From: CAWGYT01 sp963826795
GTDB lineage: Bacteria > Planctomycetota > Planctomycetia > Pirellulales > Pirellulaceae
Reading direction: 5' to 3'
Assembly: GCA_963826795.1 (NCBI GenBank)
Contig: CAWGYT010000010.1
Location: 682,001 to 746,000, forward strand
Length of the DNA: 64,000 bases
Below the pieces are notes generated by a model, which saw only the letters and a program-made list of their open reading frames with translations, was not told the origin of the DNA and made no database searches. Shown here piece by piece: positions 32,378 to 45,124 of this stretch (the first letter of the stretch is position 1; every line of letters starts with the position of its first letter). Both the position numbers and the translations under genes were made by a program.

Positions 32378-32454
32378 GGCGTCAAAAACGCGAGGGGGAC
32401 AGCACGGGGCGACGAGTTGGCAGGCCCGCAGGTCGCTCCCGCAACCGCGTCGTT

Positions 32455-32811
32455 CTAGTTCAGCCGGCCGCTGAAGCCGGCGTCCGTGAGCGACTGGACG
32501 GCAGCGGTTTGGTCGAACTCCGCGGAGTTCGCTTGGACGGTGGCCTGCTTGCTTTCGAAGTTGACGACCACGTCGGTGACCCCGGGGACCGATTCGAGGG
32601 CACCTTTGACTGCCGGCGGACAGGCGACGGCACACTGCATGCCATCGATCGCAAACACGAACTCGGTGACGTTGCGATTCTCCGCCGCGGACGAGCCGCC
32701 GTGTATCGCAGTTGAGGCGTCGGCCGACGTCGAGTTGCTGTCTCCCTTGTCGCCGGAAGGCTGACAGCCGAGGGGAAGGATCAACAACAGGGCGAGGCAG
32801 AGGTTTTTCAT
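32455..32811 (-). CDS. heavy-metal-associated domain lipoprotein
   Basis: A 118-residue protein. The N-terminus MKNLCLALLLILPLGCQPSG is a lipoprotein signal with a lipobox ending in Cys-16, so it should be anchored in a membrane. After a Ser-rich linker comes an HMA fold: EFVFAIDGMQCAVACPPAVK, SVPGVTDVVVNFESKQATV. The metal loop reads Cys-Ala-Val-Ala-Cys, with three residues between the cysteines instead of the usual two. The start at 32811 has AGGAG about seven bases upstream; a longer open frame is ignored. A strong terminator follows. Copper or other soft-metal binding is inferred. Confidence 0.82.
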   Translation of the reverse strand: MKNLCLALLLILPLGCQPSGDKGDSNSTSADASTAIHGGSSAAENRNVTEFVFAIDGMQCAVACPPAVKGALESVPGVTDVVVNFESKQATVQANSAEFDQTAAVQSLTDAGFSGRLN

Positions 32812-32943
32812 GAGTTTCTCCTGACGGAAACGAGTGAAATCTTGGATCGGCCATGGGGCCGAATCGAGGTGTCGATGTCGGGAATTATAAGGCTTTCGAC
32901 GGGATGTGGCAGGGGCGATACGGATCCAGCCGGACATGTCGCG

Positions 32944-34326
32944 TCAAGCGGCCCGGTCGAGCGCGTCAACGCTATTGAGTTTATTGTAGAGCGTCTTGAG
33001 GCTGATCCCCAGTTCCTCGGCGGTCTTGGGCTTGTTGCCCCCATTGCGCTCGATCGCCGCCAGGATGGCCTGCATTTCAATTTCTCGGAGCGTCTGCGGG
33101 CCGCTCGGGAGGGCCGAGCCGTGGCGAAGGCGGCGCGAATCAAAATGACGTGGAAGGTGGGCCGGTGTGATGGGCGGCGAGTCGCAGAGAATCGTGGCGT
33201 GTTCAATCACATTGGCAAGTTCCCGGACGTTGCCCGGCCAGACATGTGCCTGGAGCAAATCGAGGGCCTCGGGAGAAATCGCCTGCGACAGATCGTGGGC
33301 GACGAAACGGAGTCGGGAGAGCAGGTGTTGAGCGAGTTCCGGGATGTCCTCCAGTCGCTCGCGGAGCGCCGGTAAGCGAATCTCGAAGGTATTGATGCGG
33401 AACATCAGATCTTCGCGGAAACGATCTTCGTGGACCATTTCTTCCAGCGGACGATGGGTGGCGCAGATGACACGCACGTCGACCGTAAAGGCGTCGTTCT
33501 CGCCCACACGCCGGATCTCGCCGCTCTCGAGAACTCGCAGCAGCTTGGATTGCATCGACGTGGGGAGTTCGCCGATCTCGTCCAGCATCAGGGTGCCCCC
33601 ATCGGCGACCTCGAACAACCCGACGCGATGTTCATCCGCCCCGGTGAAGGCGCCTTTGCGATGGCCGAACAGCTCGCTTTCGATCAGCGTTTCGGGCAGG
33701 GCCCCGCAGTTGACCGCGACAAAGGGCATTTCCGCGCGGAGGCTTTGCTGATGGAGCGCGCGGGCGACGAGTTCTTTGCCGGTGCCGGTTTCACCCAGGA
33801 TCAAGACGGTCGAGTTGGTGGGAGCGACTTTCGAAATCAACTGACGGACGCGTGCCATGGCCGCACTTCGGCCTTCCAGTCGCGATTCGCCCTCGATTCG
33901 CTGCAACTGCCGCTTGATCGCGCGGTATTTGTTCACCAGCTCCCGCTTCTCAGCAACTCGTTGCAACAGGCGATCCAGGTCGGCGAGTTTGCAGGGCTTG
34001 GTGACATAATCAAACACCCCGTGCCGCAGGGCGGCGACGGCGGTTTCCAACGATGACTTGCCGGTCATCACAATCGCATCCGTGTCCGGTGAAAGCTCCT
34101 TCGCCTTGCCGATCACGTCGATCCCATTCAGGCCGGGCATGTCAAGGTCGACCAGCAGGCAGTCGTACGTGTTGCGTTCGAGCGCCGCGACCGCGGTCAG
34201 TCCGTCAGGGCAGACGGTGACCTCGTGCCCCATCCGTTTCAGTTCGCGGCTGAGTAGGTTCTGGAGCGATTTTTCGTCGTCGGCGAAGAGGACCTTGAGG
34301 TTTTTCTTAGGCAGCTTGGTGACGAT
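32944..34326 (-). CDS. sigma-54-dependent response regulator (NtrC family), probable AUC start
   Basis: About 460 residues. The receiver domain has LFADDEKSL, the phospho-acceptor Asp in LVDLDMPGLNGIDV, MTG and YVTKPC. The AAA+ domain has Walker A LGETGTGKE, the sigma-54 contact loop GHRKGAFTGADEH and LMLDEIGELPTSMQSKLLRV. A Fis-type helix-turn-helix ends the protein (TAEELGISLKTLYNKLNS). It should activate sigma-54 promoters when phosphorylated by the kinase just upstream. No ATG, GTG or TTG lies near the receiver start; AAGGAG at 34334-34339 precedes an ATC at 34324-34326 by seven bases, which is taken as the start. The nearest ATG (34422) would add 32 unrelated residues. It overlaps the kinase gene by 20 bp. 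Confidence 0.85.
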   Translation of the reverse strand: MVTKLPKKNLKVLFADDEKSLQNLLSRELKRMGHEVTVCPDGLTAVAALERNTYDCLLVDLDMPGLNGIDVIGKAKELSPDTDAIVMTGKSSLETAVAALRHGVFDYVTKPCKLADLDRLLQRVAEKRELVNKYRAIKRQLQRIEGESRLEGRSAAMARVRQLISKVAPTNSTVLILGETGTGKELVARALHQQSLRAEMPFVAVNCGALPETLIESELFGHRKGAFTGADEHRVGLFEVADGGTLMLDEIGELPTSMQSKLLRVLESGEIRRVGENDAFTVDVRVICATHRPLEEMVHEDRFREDLMFRINTFEIRLPALRERLEDIPELAQHLLSRLRFVAHDLSQAISPEALDLLQAHVWPGNVRELANVIEHATILCDSPPITPAHLPRHFDSRRLRHGSALPSGPQTLREIEMQAILAAIERNGGNKPKTAEELGISLKTLYNKLNSVDALDRAA

Positions 34327-35974
34327 GACTGTTCTCCTTGAGTCGGGGTTGCTGGGGAAGTCGGACCGTGATGCGCGACCCGCGTTCAGGGCCGTCGCTG
34401 TGGACCTGGATCTGTCCCCCATGTTCGTTGATGATGCGGTAGGTGATGGACATGCCAAGTCCCGTTCCCTGGCCATCGCGGCGACGAGTAAAGAATGGTT
34501 CGAACAGGTGGGCCTGAACCTCGTCGGTCATCCCACAGCCGTCGTCTTCCACCACCAACACCGCGTCGCCAAAGGCTGCCGTCAGCGAGATCGTGACGGT
34601 ACCGCCGGGATTGAGGCTTTCGAGTCCGTTCGTGATCAGGTTCAGCACGACCTGCTTCATCTCCTGCGGATTGATCGGGACCAAAACCGTCTCACGGCAG
34701 CGATAGATGATTTGTTTTTGCTTGTACTTGCCCACGTGGCCCACCATGTCCACGACGCCCTGGACCAGCTCCGTGAGGTTCAGCTCCTGCTTTTCGACGT
34801 CGCCTAGACGCGAGAAGTCGAGCAATCGTTCGGTGATTTCCTTGCAACGGAACGCCTCGTCCTGAATCATGCGCAAGTAGTCACGGACGACATCCACGTC
34901 GTTCTCCTCGTCCTCGCGAGGTCCGTTGGCGGCGAGCGGCTGCAGTAATTCGCCGAGTCGCTCCTCGAGCGATTCGGCACACAGCGCGATCGAGGCCAGG
35001 GGATTGTTGATCTCGTGAGCGACGCCGGCCGCAAGAAATCCCACGCTCGCCAGCTGTTCGCCGCGAATCACCTCGCGCGTCCGCTGCTGGACTTGTTGAT
35101 CCAGATCGTCTCGAATCTCTTGGAATCGCTGCGTCATGTCGTTCATGGCCTGCGCCAATTCGTCCATCTCGTCGCCCGAATTGAGGTGGATGCGGTGGTC
35201 AAAGTCGCCGCCGGCGATTCGCCGTGATTCTTTGATTAACTGCTCCAAGGGGCGGAATACCCATTGAAAGAACAGCTGGACCAGCATCAGGAACAGGAAT
35301 CCCGCCGAGATCGTCGTGGCCCAGGTCAGCACGATCCAGGCGCGGTAATAGCCTCGCACATCCCCCTGGAGCTCGAACATTTTTTCCTGGAGATGTCGGG
35401 GCAATTGTTCCGCCAGAAAATTCAATTGATCGACCGCCTCCGTCAACGCTTCGCGGCTCATCTCGTCAGGCGGAAGCCAGCTGTTGTCTTCATGATTCTT
35501 GAGGCCGTCGATCTGCGCGAGCGTCGCCTTCATTTGCTGGACCGTCTCCCGCTCGCGCTGAATATTGGCGATGTGTCCCTCAGCTGGCGAGTTCTTGGCG
35601 AGTCGCCGCCGATACCTCGCCAATGAATCGTCGACATCTCGAAGATGACGTTCGAATTCGAAACTCAGCAGTGGGCCCCCGATCGGTGGCTGCTCGGCAT
35701 CGCCCGAAAGCGGGTTTTCGTCCAGCCGTGAGGAGGGGAGTGTCGCGCGGAGTGCGCTGACGTGCTGAGCCAGCTCGACCGCATCGGGCAGTTCGGTGGC
35801 GCGACGGCTGATGTTCCGCGCCAGTCCGCGAAACGAATACACATTGCTAAACCCGCTGACTGCCAGGATCGCCACGGCAATTAGCAGAAGGCTGACGCCC
35901 AGCGCGAGCTTCTTGCGGATCGGCCAGCCATTGAACACGTGGGAACTCCTCTGCGTACCGGTAGCAGAAACCAT
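34307..35974 (-). CDS. membrane sensor histidine kinase
   Basis: A 555-residue kinase. The first membrane helix is KLALGVSLLLIAVAILAVSG, then a periplasmic sensor region of about 190 residues with coiled-coil character, a second helix (TISAGFLFLMLVQLFF) and a HAMP domain (FRPLEQLIKESRRIAGGDFD). The H-box is AAGVAHEINNPLASI, the N-box NLITNGLESL, G1 VVEDDGCGM and G2 GQGTGLGMSI. The order matches NtrB/ZraS-like kinases that act on NtrC-type regulators, and its partner is the overlapping downstream gene. The start MVSATGTQ at 35974 was chosen over an ATG further upstream that lacks family similarity. The signal sensed is unknown. Confidence 0.88.
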   Translation of the reverse strand: MVSATGTQRSSHVFNGWPIRKKLALGVSLLLIAVAILAVSGFSNVYSFRGLARNISRRATELPDAVELAQHVSALRATLPSSRLDENPLSGDAEQPPIGGPLLSFEFERHLRDVDDSLARYRRRLAKNSPAEGHIANIQRERETVQQMKATLAQIDGLKNHEDNSWLPPDEMSREALTEAVDQLNFLAEQLPRHLQEKMFELQGDVRGYYRAWIVLTWATTISAGFLFLMLVQLFFQWVFRPLEQLIKESRRIAGGDFDHRIHLNSGDEMDELAQAMNDMTQRFQEIRDDLDQQVQQRTREVIRGEQLASVGFLAAGVAHEINNPLASIALCAESLEERLGELLQPLAANGPREDEENDVDVVRDYLRMIQDEAFRCKEITERLLDFSRLGDVEKQELNLTELVQGVVDMVGHVGKYKQKQIIYRCRETVLVPINPQEMKQVVLNLITNGLESLNPGGTVTISLTAAFGDAVLVVEDDGCGMTDEVQAHLFEPFFTRRRDGQGTGLGMSITYRIINEHGGQIQVHSDGPERGSRITVRLPQQPRLKENSHRHQAA

Positions 35975-36119
35975 CCCTCGCAGTTTCCGAGGGCGTTTTC
36001 CGCGAGGCGGCGGAGTGTAGCAAGAGTGCCGGGAACAACGCAAGGTTCATCGTCGCCGGGAAACCAACCACGATCGAGATTGCCTGCGGCGGGTTGGGTC
36101 GGGGGGGGACAGGTCGGAC

Positions 36120-36148
36120 TTGTTCCAGATTCGAATCGCGAGTACTAT
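36120..36148 (+). promoter_or_regulatory. possible promoter of prc
   Basis: TTGTTC at 36120-36125 and TACTAT at 36143-36148 are separated by 17 bp, about 80 bp before the start at 36228. The match to consensus is only moderate; the region is AT-rich compared with its surroundings. Confidence 0.35.
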
Positions 36149-36227
36149 AAAACTCGAGTTGTGTACGCGAAAATCTTTGCGCCGTCCTCCTTATTTTACT
36201 GCAATGACCCGTTGAAGGAACCACTCG

Positions 36228-38327
36228 ATGCGTGCAATGCGGAAGCCCCGTGTCTTGGCTGTCGGTCTGGCGACGTTCCTGACTCTTGGCGGCATCCTGC
36301 TGTTTCCTCTGCGGGAGACGCCGGCCGATCTGGACGGACCCAAGGCGGGTGACCGACAAGTGACGCTGATTGTCTCGGCACTGCTCAAGCAAGAGCATCT
36401 GCTGAAACGGCCCCTGGACGACGAGATCTCGCGGCGGGCACTCAAGACGTTTCTCAAACAGCTCGATCCGATGAAGGTCTATTTTTACCAGTCGGATGTG
36501 GACGAATTCATGCAGCAACAGGATCGTCTGGACGATTTCCTGAAACGCGGCAATTTGCTCTTTGCGTACGACGTTCTCAATCGCTTCATTGAGCGTGTCG
36601 ACGAGCGGGTGGACTTTGTCAAAGAGATCCTCAAGACCACGCATGATTTTACCGTCGACGAGGAGATGGTCACCGATCCGGATCTGGCCGAGTACGCCAA
36701 GAATCGTGACGAGTCGTTCGATCGCTGGCGCAAGCGACTGAAGTACGACCTGCTCGTGCTGAAAACGGAAGATGTCACGGGCGATGAGGCAATTGATCGA
36801 CTCGATCGCCGCTATACGAGTTACGCCAAGCGGATGCATCAATTCAGCTCGGACGACCTGCTCGAGATGTACCTTTCCGCGTTCACCACATCCTTCGATC
36901 CACACACGAACTACATGTCGCCCAGCTCGCTGGAAAACTTCAACATCAGTATGAAGCTGAACCTGGAAGGGATTGGGGCGGCCCTGATGATGACCGATGG
37001 CTACACCGTGGTCAGCAAGATCATTCCAGGCGGGGCGGCGGATAAGCACGGGAAGCTGCAGCCGGAGGATCGAATTGTCAGCGTCGGGCAGGGGGACGAT
37101 GGCGAGATGGTGGATGTCGTCGACATGAACCTGAATGACGTCGTCAAGCAGATTCGGGGAAAGGCCGGCACCAAAGTGCGGTTGGGCGTCAAGCCGGCTG
37201 GCAGTAACGACGTGGCGACTTACACGATCACTCGGGCGCAGATCGAGCTGAAGGATAGCGAGGCCCGCAGTGAGATCATCCCGGCAGGTCAGCGGCCGGA
37301 CGGGGAACCCTATCAGGTGGGAGTTATTGACCTGCCGAGCTTTTACATGGACATGACGGCGGCCCGACGTGGGCTGACCGATTTCAAGAGCACAACGCGG
37401 GATGTGCGGCGAATTCTCGAGGAATTCAACGAAAAGAACGTGGATGTCGTCGTGTTGGATCTGACCCGCAATGGCGGCGGAAGCTTGACTGAAGCAATCA
37501 ATCTGACGGGGCTGTTCATCGACGAAGGTCCCGTCGTGCAAGTCAAAGATTCGGACAACCGCGTGCAACACTACGACGACCTGGAGCGCGGGATGGTCTG
37601 GAAAGGTCCCTTGGTGGTGCTCACCAGTAAGTTCAGTGCCAGTGCCAGCGAGATCTTGGCAGGGGCGATTCAGGACTATGGCCGTGGGATCGTCGTGGGC
37701 GACCAGGCGACCCATGGCAAGGGGACCGTTCAGAGTCTCTTGGATCTGGGCAACCAGTTATTTGACGTCCCTAATCCGCCGAATCTCGGGGCGCTCAAGA
37801 TTACGATGCAGCAGTTCTATCGTCCGAGTGGCGAAAGCACCCAGAAGCGGGGCGTTTTGGCCGACGTCGCGATGCCGTCGTTAACGACTCATATGGACGT
37901 GGGCGAGAGCGATCTGGATTACCCGGTCGAGTTTGACCGCGTCGACACCGCCCGTTTCATGAAGACGCAAATGGTCAATTCAAATGTGTTGACCGAGCTG
38001 AATGCCCGTTCGACGTCGCGCCGAAGCGAGTCGGAGGATTTCCAGAAGTTGGCCCGTCGGATCGAGCAGTATCGTCAGCAAAAGGCCAAGCACTCTGTCA
38101 CGGTGAACGAGGAGAAGTTCTTTGCCGAGCGGGCCGATTTCGATGCCGAAAAGGAAGATGAGGCGAAGATCAAAGAGCAGATCGATACCGAACGCCCCGT
38201 GTTCCGCCGGAATTATTATAATGACGAGGTGCTCAACATCGCCGTCGACTACGTCACCTTGCTCAACGGCCCCCAGGTCGCCGGAGTGAGCTCGGAACGA
38301 CCCTTACCGGCCGCCGCCACGCCCTAA
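36228..38327 (+). CDS. prc: carboxy-terminal processing (tail-specific) protease
   Basis: A 699-residue protease, close in length to E. coli Prc (682), and like it larger than CtpA. It has an N-terminal signal anchor (VLAVGLATFLTLGGILLFPL), a helical region, a PDZ domain around residues 245-335 (GIGAALMMTDGYTVVSKIIP) and the S41 catalytic domain. The nucleophile lies in FSASASEILAG (Ser cluster 470-474) and the general base is Lys498 in THGKGTVQSL. A Prc-type charged C-terminal region follows. It should degrade or trim periplasmic proteins with nonpolar C-termini. The start has AAGGAA upstream. It is transcribed alone. Confidence 0.92.
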   Translation: MRAMRKPRVLAVGLATFLTLGGILLFPLRETPADLDGPKAGDRQVTLIVSALLKQEHLLKRPLDDEISRRALKTFLKQLDPMKVYFYQSDVDEFMQQQDRLDDFLKRGNLLFAYDVLNRFIERVDERVDFVKEILKTTHDFTVDEEMVTDPDLAEYAKNRDESFDRWRKRLKYDLLVLKTEDVTGDEAIDRLDRRYTSYAKRMHQFSSDDLLEMYLSAFTTSFDPHTNYMSPSSLENFNISMKLNLEGIGAALMMTDGYTVVSKIIPGGAADKHGKLQPEDRIVSVGQGDDGEMVDVVDMNLNDVVKQIRGKAGTKVRLGVKPAGSNDVATYTITRAQIELKDSEARSEIIPAGQRPDGEPYQVGVIDLPSFYMDMTAARRGLTDFKSTTRDVRRILEEFNEKNVDVVVLDLTRNGGGSLTEAINLTGLFIDEGPVVQVKDSDNRVQHYDDLERGMVWKGPLVVLTSKFSASASEILAGAIQDYGRGIVVGDQATHGKGTVQSLLDLGNQLFDVPNPPNLGALKITMQQFYRPSGESTQKRGVLADVAMPSLTTHMDVGESDLDYPVEFDRVDTARFMKTQMVNSNVLTELNARSTSRRSESEDFQKLARRIEQYRQQKAKHSVTVNEEKFFAERADFDAEKEDEAKIKEQIDTERPVFRRNYYNDEVLNIAVDYVTLLNGPQVAGVSSERPLPAAATP

Positions 38328-38521
38328 GGAGATCATGCCGCTTTCAGGTTCGTTTTTATCAAGGCGTTGAGTACTCACGCCCTCCGCGCGCGGGAGGGTC
38401 GGATGCGGCCGGAGAGGGCCTCTCTCCGCTCGCAAGACACGCGGCTCTCCCGAGGCGGAGTAAAGTCACGCCGCGCAGAGCGGCTCGGTCGAAACCCTTT
38501 GCCTCCGAGCGGTCGGCGGAT
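38328..38521. other. short spacer with GC-rich dyads
   Basis: The 194-bp spacer between prc and the convergent MBL gene contains several gagagg/cctctc-rich dyads at about 38385-38465. They resemble in style, but not in exact sequence, the hairpins of the 800-1690 array. They might serve as terminator-like structures for both genes. Confidence 0.35.
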
Positions 38522-39310
38522 TCAAGCCGTTTCTATCAGGCCGGTGAGTGGGATGCGGAGCCCGTCGTAGGCGAGTTCCATTCCAGCCGGAAGCTCGGCG
38601 TTTGTGGCCTCATATTCCAAGTCGTGGCTGACGTGTGTGAAATAGGTTTGTCGGGCGCCAATGCGTTGGGCCGCGGCAACGGCCTCTTCCAGGCTGAAGT
38701 GAGTCGGGTGGGGAGTTTGTCGAAGGGCGTCCAGGACCAGCGTGTCCAGGCCATCCAACACGGCCCAACTGTCCGACGGGATTTCATTCGTGTCGGTGCA
38801 ATAAGCGACATCGCCAATTCGAAATCCAAGCACTCGGAAGCGGGGGCCGTGCAGTAACCGGACGGGTCGAATCGTCGCCCCCAGAACGCGAAATGGTTGC
38901 GTCCCGATCGCCTGGAAAGTGACCTGCGGAGCGGCCCCGGCGTGTGTCGGCGGCTGCTGAGTGAAGGCATAGTCGAATACGTGCCGGATCCGCCGCTCAA
39001 CATGAGGTTCGCAGAAAATCGGCACGGCGTGACCAAGATAGAATTGAAACAGGCGCAGGTCATCCAGGCCGTAAAGGTGATCGGCGTGCTCGTGCGTGAA
39101 GGCCACCGCGTCCACGACCCCGATCTTTTCCCGCAATAACTGGAGCCGGAGGTCGGGAGGCGTGTCGATCAGCAAAACGCCTTCGGGTAGTCCCGCGACC
39201 GCCGCGCAGCGAAGTCGCTGGTTGCGAGGATTGGGGCTGGAGCAGACGGCGCAGGGGCAGCCGATGACGGGGACGCCGACGGAAGTTCCGGTGCCCAGTA
39301 AGATGAGCAT
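38522..39310 (-). CDS. MBL-fold metal-dependent hydrolase, PhnP-like
   Basis: A 262-residue protein of the metallo-beta-lactamase fold. The N-terminus LILLGTGTSVGVPVIGCPC and a CPCAVCSSP motif match the PhnP phosphodiesterase / RNase Z-like group, in which the extra Cys residues bind structural zinc. Metal ligands are in AFTHEHADHLYGLDDLRLFQ, then VRLLHGPRF, YCTDTNEIP and the final FTHVSHDLEY. No phosphonate genes are near, so a general cyclic phosphodiesterase role is more likely than C-P lyase function. The ATG at 39310 gives the family N-terminus. Confidence 0.82.
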   Translation of the reverse strand: MLILLGTGTSVGVPVIGCPCAVCSSPNPRNQRLRCAAVAGLPEGVLLIDTPPDLRLQLLREKIGVVDAVAFTHEHADHLYGLDDLRLFQFYLGHAVPIFCEPHVERRIRHVFDYAFTQQPPTHAGAAPQVTFQAIGTQPFRVLGATIRPVRLLHGPRFRVLGFRIGDVAYCTDTNEIPSDSWAVLDGLDTLVLDALRQTPHPTHFSLEEAVAAAQRIGARQTYFTHVSHDLEYEATNAELPAGMELAYDGLRIPLTGLIETA

Positions 39311-39818
39311 GCCTTGGGTGTCGGAGGTGGTCACAAAACGGGCCAAGGTGGGGTCTCATTCCATGGCGTGGGAACGTGCCGGGGGGAGATTTCCTGCGGA
39401 TGGACGGGCTTGTCGAACGCGCGTCGCGTTGGTGCTGGCAGGGGGCTCCGAGGCGCGCCGGTTCGTTGGGTGTTGCGGTGTTGATTGTCGGTGTTGATTA
39501 TCGGTGTTGATTATTGTGGGGCCAGCCCGAAGCTTGTCCAGGTGAGGTTGGGATGGGCCCCGGTTCGCCGCCGAGCCAAAGTGACCGACGGCGTCCCGGC
39601 GTCCGGCACAACGCGGCCGAGCGCCGACGGGATTCGGTTTGGCCCCAGCGGGGCACGCGGTTCGTTCGGTTGCAAGCGCGGTTGACCAGCTCTCTGAATC
39701 GTTATAAGCTACCACGCGAGAATGGTTTACGTACAATGTCGCCAATCCGCAAGAGTTGCCCGCCGCCGCGGGGTGAACCTCTTCTACAGGACGACCTCCA
39801 CTCTGGGGCGTTGGAATC
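39311..39818. other. 508-bp divergent spacer upstream of secA
   Basis: No gene was recognised. The spacer contains three near-copies of cggtgttgatt in 39475-39510, and a candidate secA promoter at 39682-39708. A second TACAAT at 39732-39737 has no -35 partner. Confidence 0.55.
39682..39708 (+). promoter_or_regulatory. possible secA promoter
   Basis: TTGACC at 39682-39687 and TATAAG at 39703-39708 have good hexamers, but the spacer is only 15 bp. They lie 110 bp before the secA start. Confidence 0.4.
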
Positions 39819-43523
<3,705 letters not shown>

Positions 43524-43563
43524 CGACTGAGTCGCGGTGGGGCGTGCAGGGGAAGGGAATCCC

Positions 43564-44893
43564 ATGAGCGTGGTGCTGAATCTGGTCTATGCCCTGGTCT
43601 TGCTGGTGGCCAGTCCCGGATTGCTGCTGGCCGCCTGGCGGCATGGCAAGTACCGGCAGGGATGGCGCGAGAAGTTATGGGGGGCAGTTCCGCGCCGTGA
43701 CGGCGATCAGGTCTGTCTCTGGTTCCACGCGGTCAGTCTGGGCGAGGTCAATCTGCTGGCGACCTTGTTGGAAGAGGTCGCCCGCCGGCGGCCGGATGTC
43801 GTCTGCTATCTCACCACCACCACGCGAACCGGCTACGAGGCCGCACGCCGGCGCTATCCTGGGCATCCAGTCAGCTATTGCCCGCTCGATTTCAGCTGGG
43901 CCGTCCGCCGCGCCGCGAAACGAATTCGCCCGGACATTCTGGTGCTGGCCGAGTTAGAACTGTGGCCCAACTTGATCCGAGCCGTGCGCGGGGGGCGGAC
44001 GGGTCGCGATCGTCAACGGGCGGCTCAGTCACGCCAGTTTTCGCGGTTACCGGCGGATTCGCTGGTTCGTTCGACGCGTCCTGCGGCAGGTCGAGCTGAT
44101 TGCGGTCCAGTCACCGGGCTACCGCGACCGGTTCCTGCAGCTGGGCGCCGACCCGACCTCGCTGCTTGTCACGGGTTCGCTCAAGTTCGACGGGGCCGGC
44201 ACCGACCGCCACCACCCTTCGATTCAGCGGCTGAGGCAACTCGCGGCGATCGATCCCGGCCAGGTCATCTGGCTGGCCGGCAGCACGTTTCCCCCCGAAG
44301 AAGACCTTGTCGTATCGGTGTATCGCGATCTGCTGCGGGATCATCCGAACCTGCGCCTAATTCTCGTGCCTCGGCATCCAGAGCGATTCGATTTTGTGGC
44401 GGAGCTGCTGGCGCAGGTCGGGCTGCCCTGGATCCGCCGCAGTCAACTGAACGAGGCGGCCGGCCACTCGCCGTCGGCACGCGACTGGCGCGTGCTCTTG
44501 GTCGATACCGTCGGCGAGTTGGGAGCGTGGTGGGGTGTGGCACAGATCGCCTTTGTCGGAGGCAGTATGGGGCCACGTGGCGGCCAGAATATGATCGAAC
44601 CGGCAGGTTACGGGGCGGCCGTTTGCTTTGGGCCCAAGACCGCGAACTTTCGCGATGTCGTCCAGCTGATGTTGCCGCAGCAAGCGGCGACGGTCGTCAG
44701 GGACGCGGTCGAGCTGCGTCAGTTTGTCGAAGGTTGTCTGCAAAACCCGGGCCTGTCCGAGGCGATGGGTCAGCGCGCCCAACTCCTGGTTCGCGAGAAT
44801 GCGGGCGCCACGCGAAGGACCCTCGAGGCCCTGCTCGCTTGGCTACCGCCGTCCGATACGTTCGCGTCCGAGGCACCCCGCCGCTGCGCCTAA
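43564..44893 (+). CDS. waaA: 3-deoxy-D-manno-octulosonic acid transferase (GT30), one frameshift
   Basis: The joined protein is about 443 residues, normal for WaaA (KdtA), which attaches Kdo to lipid A precursor at the inner membrane. The first frame has an N-terminal membrane anchor (VLNLVYALVLLVASPGLLLA), then GWREKLWGAVP, LWFHAVSLGEVNLLATLLEE and DILVLAELELWPNLIRAV. One extra base in the G-rich run near 43990-44003 shifts the frame; it resumes as VAIVNGRLSHASFRGYRRIR and continues with VTGSLKFDGAGTDRHH, LAGSTFPPEEDLVVSVYRDL, LVPRHPERFD, FVGGSMGPRGGQNMIEPAGY to the stop at 44893. It follows secA closely. Confidence 0.88.
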
Positions 44894-45034
44894 CGCGCGG
44901 CTGGCCCGTAGTCTTTGCTTGACCGCGGGGAGCCCTCGGGGTAGACCGCACCGTGCTCCCGATCGGTCGTCCGTATTATCTGGGTGGCTCCGGACCGGTG
45001 CCGAGGGGATCGGCGGATCACGCCGGGCGACTGG

Positions 45035-45064
45035 TTGCCAATGGAATGACTCAGCGTCTATAGT
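45035..45064 (+). promoter_or_regulatory. metK promoter
   Basis: TTGCCA at 45035-45040 and TATAGT at 45059-45064, each five of six to consensus, are separated by 18 bp. Transcription would begin near 45071, leaving a leader of about 55 bases. The leader is too short for, and shows no recognisable core of, a SAM riboswitch. Confidence 0.6.
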
Positions 45065-45124
45065 TGAAAGCTTGGTGGTTTGACGGTCAGGCCGTTCGGC
45101 GAGTCTACGCATAGGGGATCCATT

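Noticed and set aside
35847..37715. 622-codon open frame antisense to prc
   Set aside because: The opposite strand encodes a complete tail-specific protease; this is a compositional shadow.
39475..39510. Three near-copies of cggtgttgatt
   Set aside because: Short and low complexity; no relation to a promoter or gene could be shown beyond lying in the secA spacer.
44894..45124. SAM riboswitch before metK
   Set aside because: The predicted leader is only about 55 bases and no SAM-I/IV, SAM-II or SAH core could be recognised.
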